Positions 63,225-64,000 of a stretch of DNA of 64,000 nucleotides are shown here, piece after piece. The notes beneath the pieces were generated by a model. That model worked only from the letters and a program-made list of their open reading frames with translations. It did not search any database and was not told the DNA's origin. Position 1 is the stretch's first letter, and every line of letters begins with the position of its first letter. The position numbers were made by a program, and so were the translations under genes. Source of the DNA: Lasiosphaeris hirsuta (Eukaryota; Ascomycota; Sordariomycetes; Sordariales; Lasiosphaeriaceae); contig JAUKUA010000003.1 in NCBI GenBank assembly GCA_030549175.1, positions 6,241,001-6,305,000 of the forward strand, written 5' to 3'.

Positions 63225-64000
63225 CTGCCTATGGTATTTTCTTCCCCTTTTCCAGTTCCTCCTTTACCGCTATGAACGTTCTGAACGCGGACAACATCTT
63301 CTTTAAGCTCGAGGTGAGGATCCTAGGTGCCCACACTCCCACCGGTAACGCCTTCTCTAGTGCCGCTACACTGTGCCTACATTTTAACAGGTACCCTGGG
63401 GCCTTGGTTAGCCGGCACTTCCCATAGGTGCCTTTCTAGTTCTCTGGGTCATGTTCCATACGCTTGTGGTACACCTTGAAGTCGCCGTGCCGGTCTTTTC
63501 AGCGAGGAGGGCCACTAGCCACCGCCTTGGGAGCTTAAGCTCCGGAGGGGGGGTTTCTTTCGGACCTTGACCTTACGGTGCTTTGGCTTCTTGGCTTCCC
63601 ACTAGGTCTAGTAGGCAGTTGGCTAGCATAGAGGGGTCAAAGGCTGGCAAAGGCAGTGTGCAACTTTAAAGGTGGTAAAGATTATAATTAGTGGATTTTG
63701 AAATTTCCCTATATATAGCCCTAACCCTAATCGGTAATGCCCCCTGATAATGCCCCCTTAGCCAAAGTTAAATGCTAGCAAATGCCTAAAATTAACCCGC
63801 AACTCATTAATTAATCATTTCCTCAGCGTGATATATATTGGATCACAATGGGTTGTTGGAGCGTTTGAGACGTTGGCGTGTAAGGCAACGGGATCTGAGT
63901 CCCTAGTAGGCATTGCTACATACTTAAAAGGTGTAAAACTCTGAGCGACGAGCTGATGCATCGCTGTTTCCCACCATCACTAAGAACAACCTAAAATGCC
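63225..64000. other. Right flank: interrupted host repeat and AT-rich DNA
   Basis: Begins with the duplicated CTGCC and continues the sequence split by the Gypsy element. On the minus strand, frames such as HGDFKVYHKRMEHDPE (about 63485-63440) and SSLKKMLSAFRTFIAVKEEL (about 63320-63260) look coding, perhaps a gag-like part of an older element; I cannot name it. The last 300 bp are AT-rich with two CCCTAA units at 63720-63731, too few for a telomere. Confidence 0.45.

Noticed and set aside
63720..63731. Telomere-like CCCTAACCCTAA
   Set aside because: Only two units and interior; not a telomere array.
1..64000. CRISPR arrays, operons or bacterial-type elements
   Set aside because: Spliceosomal introns, fungal protein families and eukaryotic transposons throughout; no regularly spaced repeats.

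Overview
The window looks like a chromosome segment of a filamentous ascomycete, most likely a Sordariomycete and perhaps Sordariales. The evidence is GC-rich, compact genes, short introns of about 45-90 nt with GT-AG ends and CTAAC/CTGAC branch sites, and fungal-only families (SGF29, a HeLo-like/NACHT receptor, a CBM1 secreted protein, Tad-like, Helitron, Fot1/pogo and chromodomain Gypsy elements). Species assignment is inference.

Bases 1-29,810 are an ordinary gene-dense arm. From left to right: an APC-family (GABA/amino acid type) permease running off the left edge (-); an interferon-induced-6-16-like small membrane protein (-); RNA polymerase I subunit RPA43 (-); an NmrA/isoflavone-reductase-like protein (+); a STAND/NACHT NOD-like receptor (-); a Vps73-type sugar transporter (+); a Dcg1/Asp-Glu-hydantoin racemase (-); actin-related protein ARP2 (+); the Mediator kinase CDK8/SSN3 (+); the small GTPase ARF6 (-); SAGA factor SGF29 (-); phosphomannose isomerase with a GC-AG intron (+); and a tiny secreted CBM1 protein (+). 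These are housekeeping genes, mostly arranged divergently or convergently. They do not form one pathway.

Bases 29,811-39,740 are a gene graveyard. They hold a broken cytochrome P450, a broken cytochrome b5/cytochrome b5 reductase fusion, a broken 3-hydroxyacyl-CoA dehydrogenase fused to a YWTD-type tail, and a second copy of that tail, plus unassigned sequence. This looks like a dead catabolic or specialised-metabolism cluster.

Bases 39,740-64,000 are a nested transposon island: a Tad-like LINE remnant, a Helitron helicase remnant with a probable solo LTR inside, and a 3.26-kb Fot1/pogo element with matching terminal inverted repeats, split by a 1.4-kb solo LTR. Further on lie two more copies of that LTR family, a broken hypothetical gene, a Harbinger-like scrap, a LINE tail, and a complete 9,668-bp Ty3/Gypsy chromovirus (53,557-63,224). 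The chromovirus has 234-bp LTRs identical at 233 of 234 positions and a perfect 5-bp target duplication.

The Gypsy element is the most interesting object. Its gag-pol is one unshifted frame of 2,267 codons containing 20 premature stops, 19 of them TAA/TAG. All of these fall before the late RNase H region; integrase and chromodomain are open. Downstream of pol lies an intact 549-aa accessory ORF with an acidic region, a long coiled coil and a Lys-rich tail, which I do not recognise. An element that looks newly inserted yet is unable to encode gag or RT is the main puzzle here.
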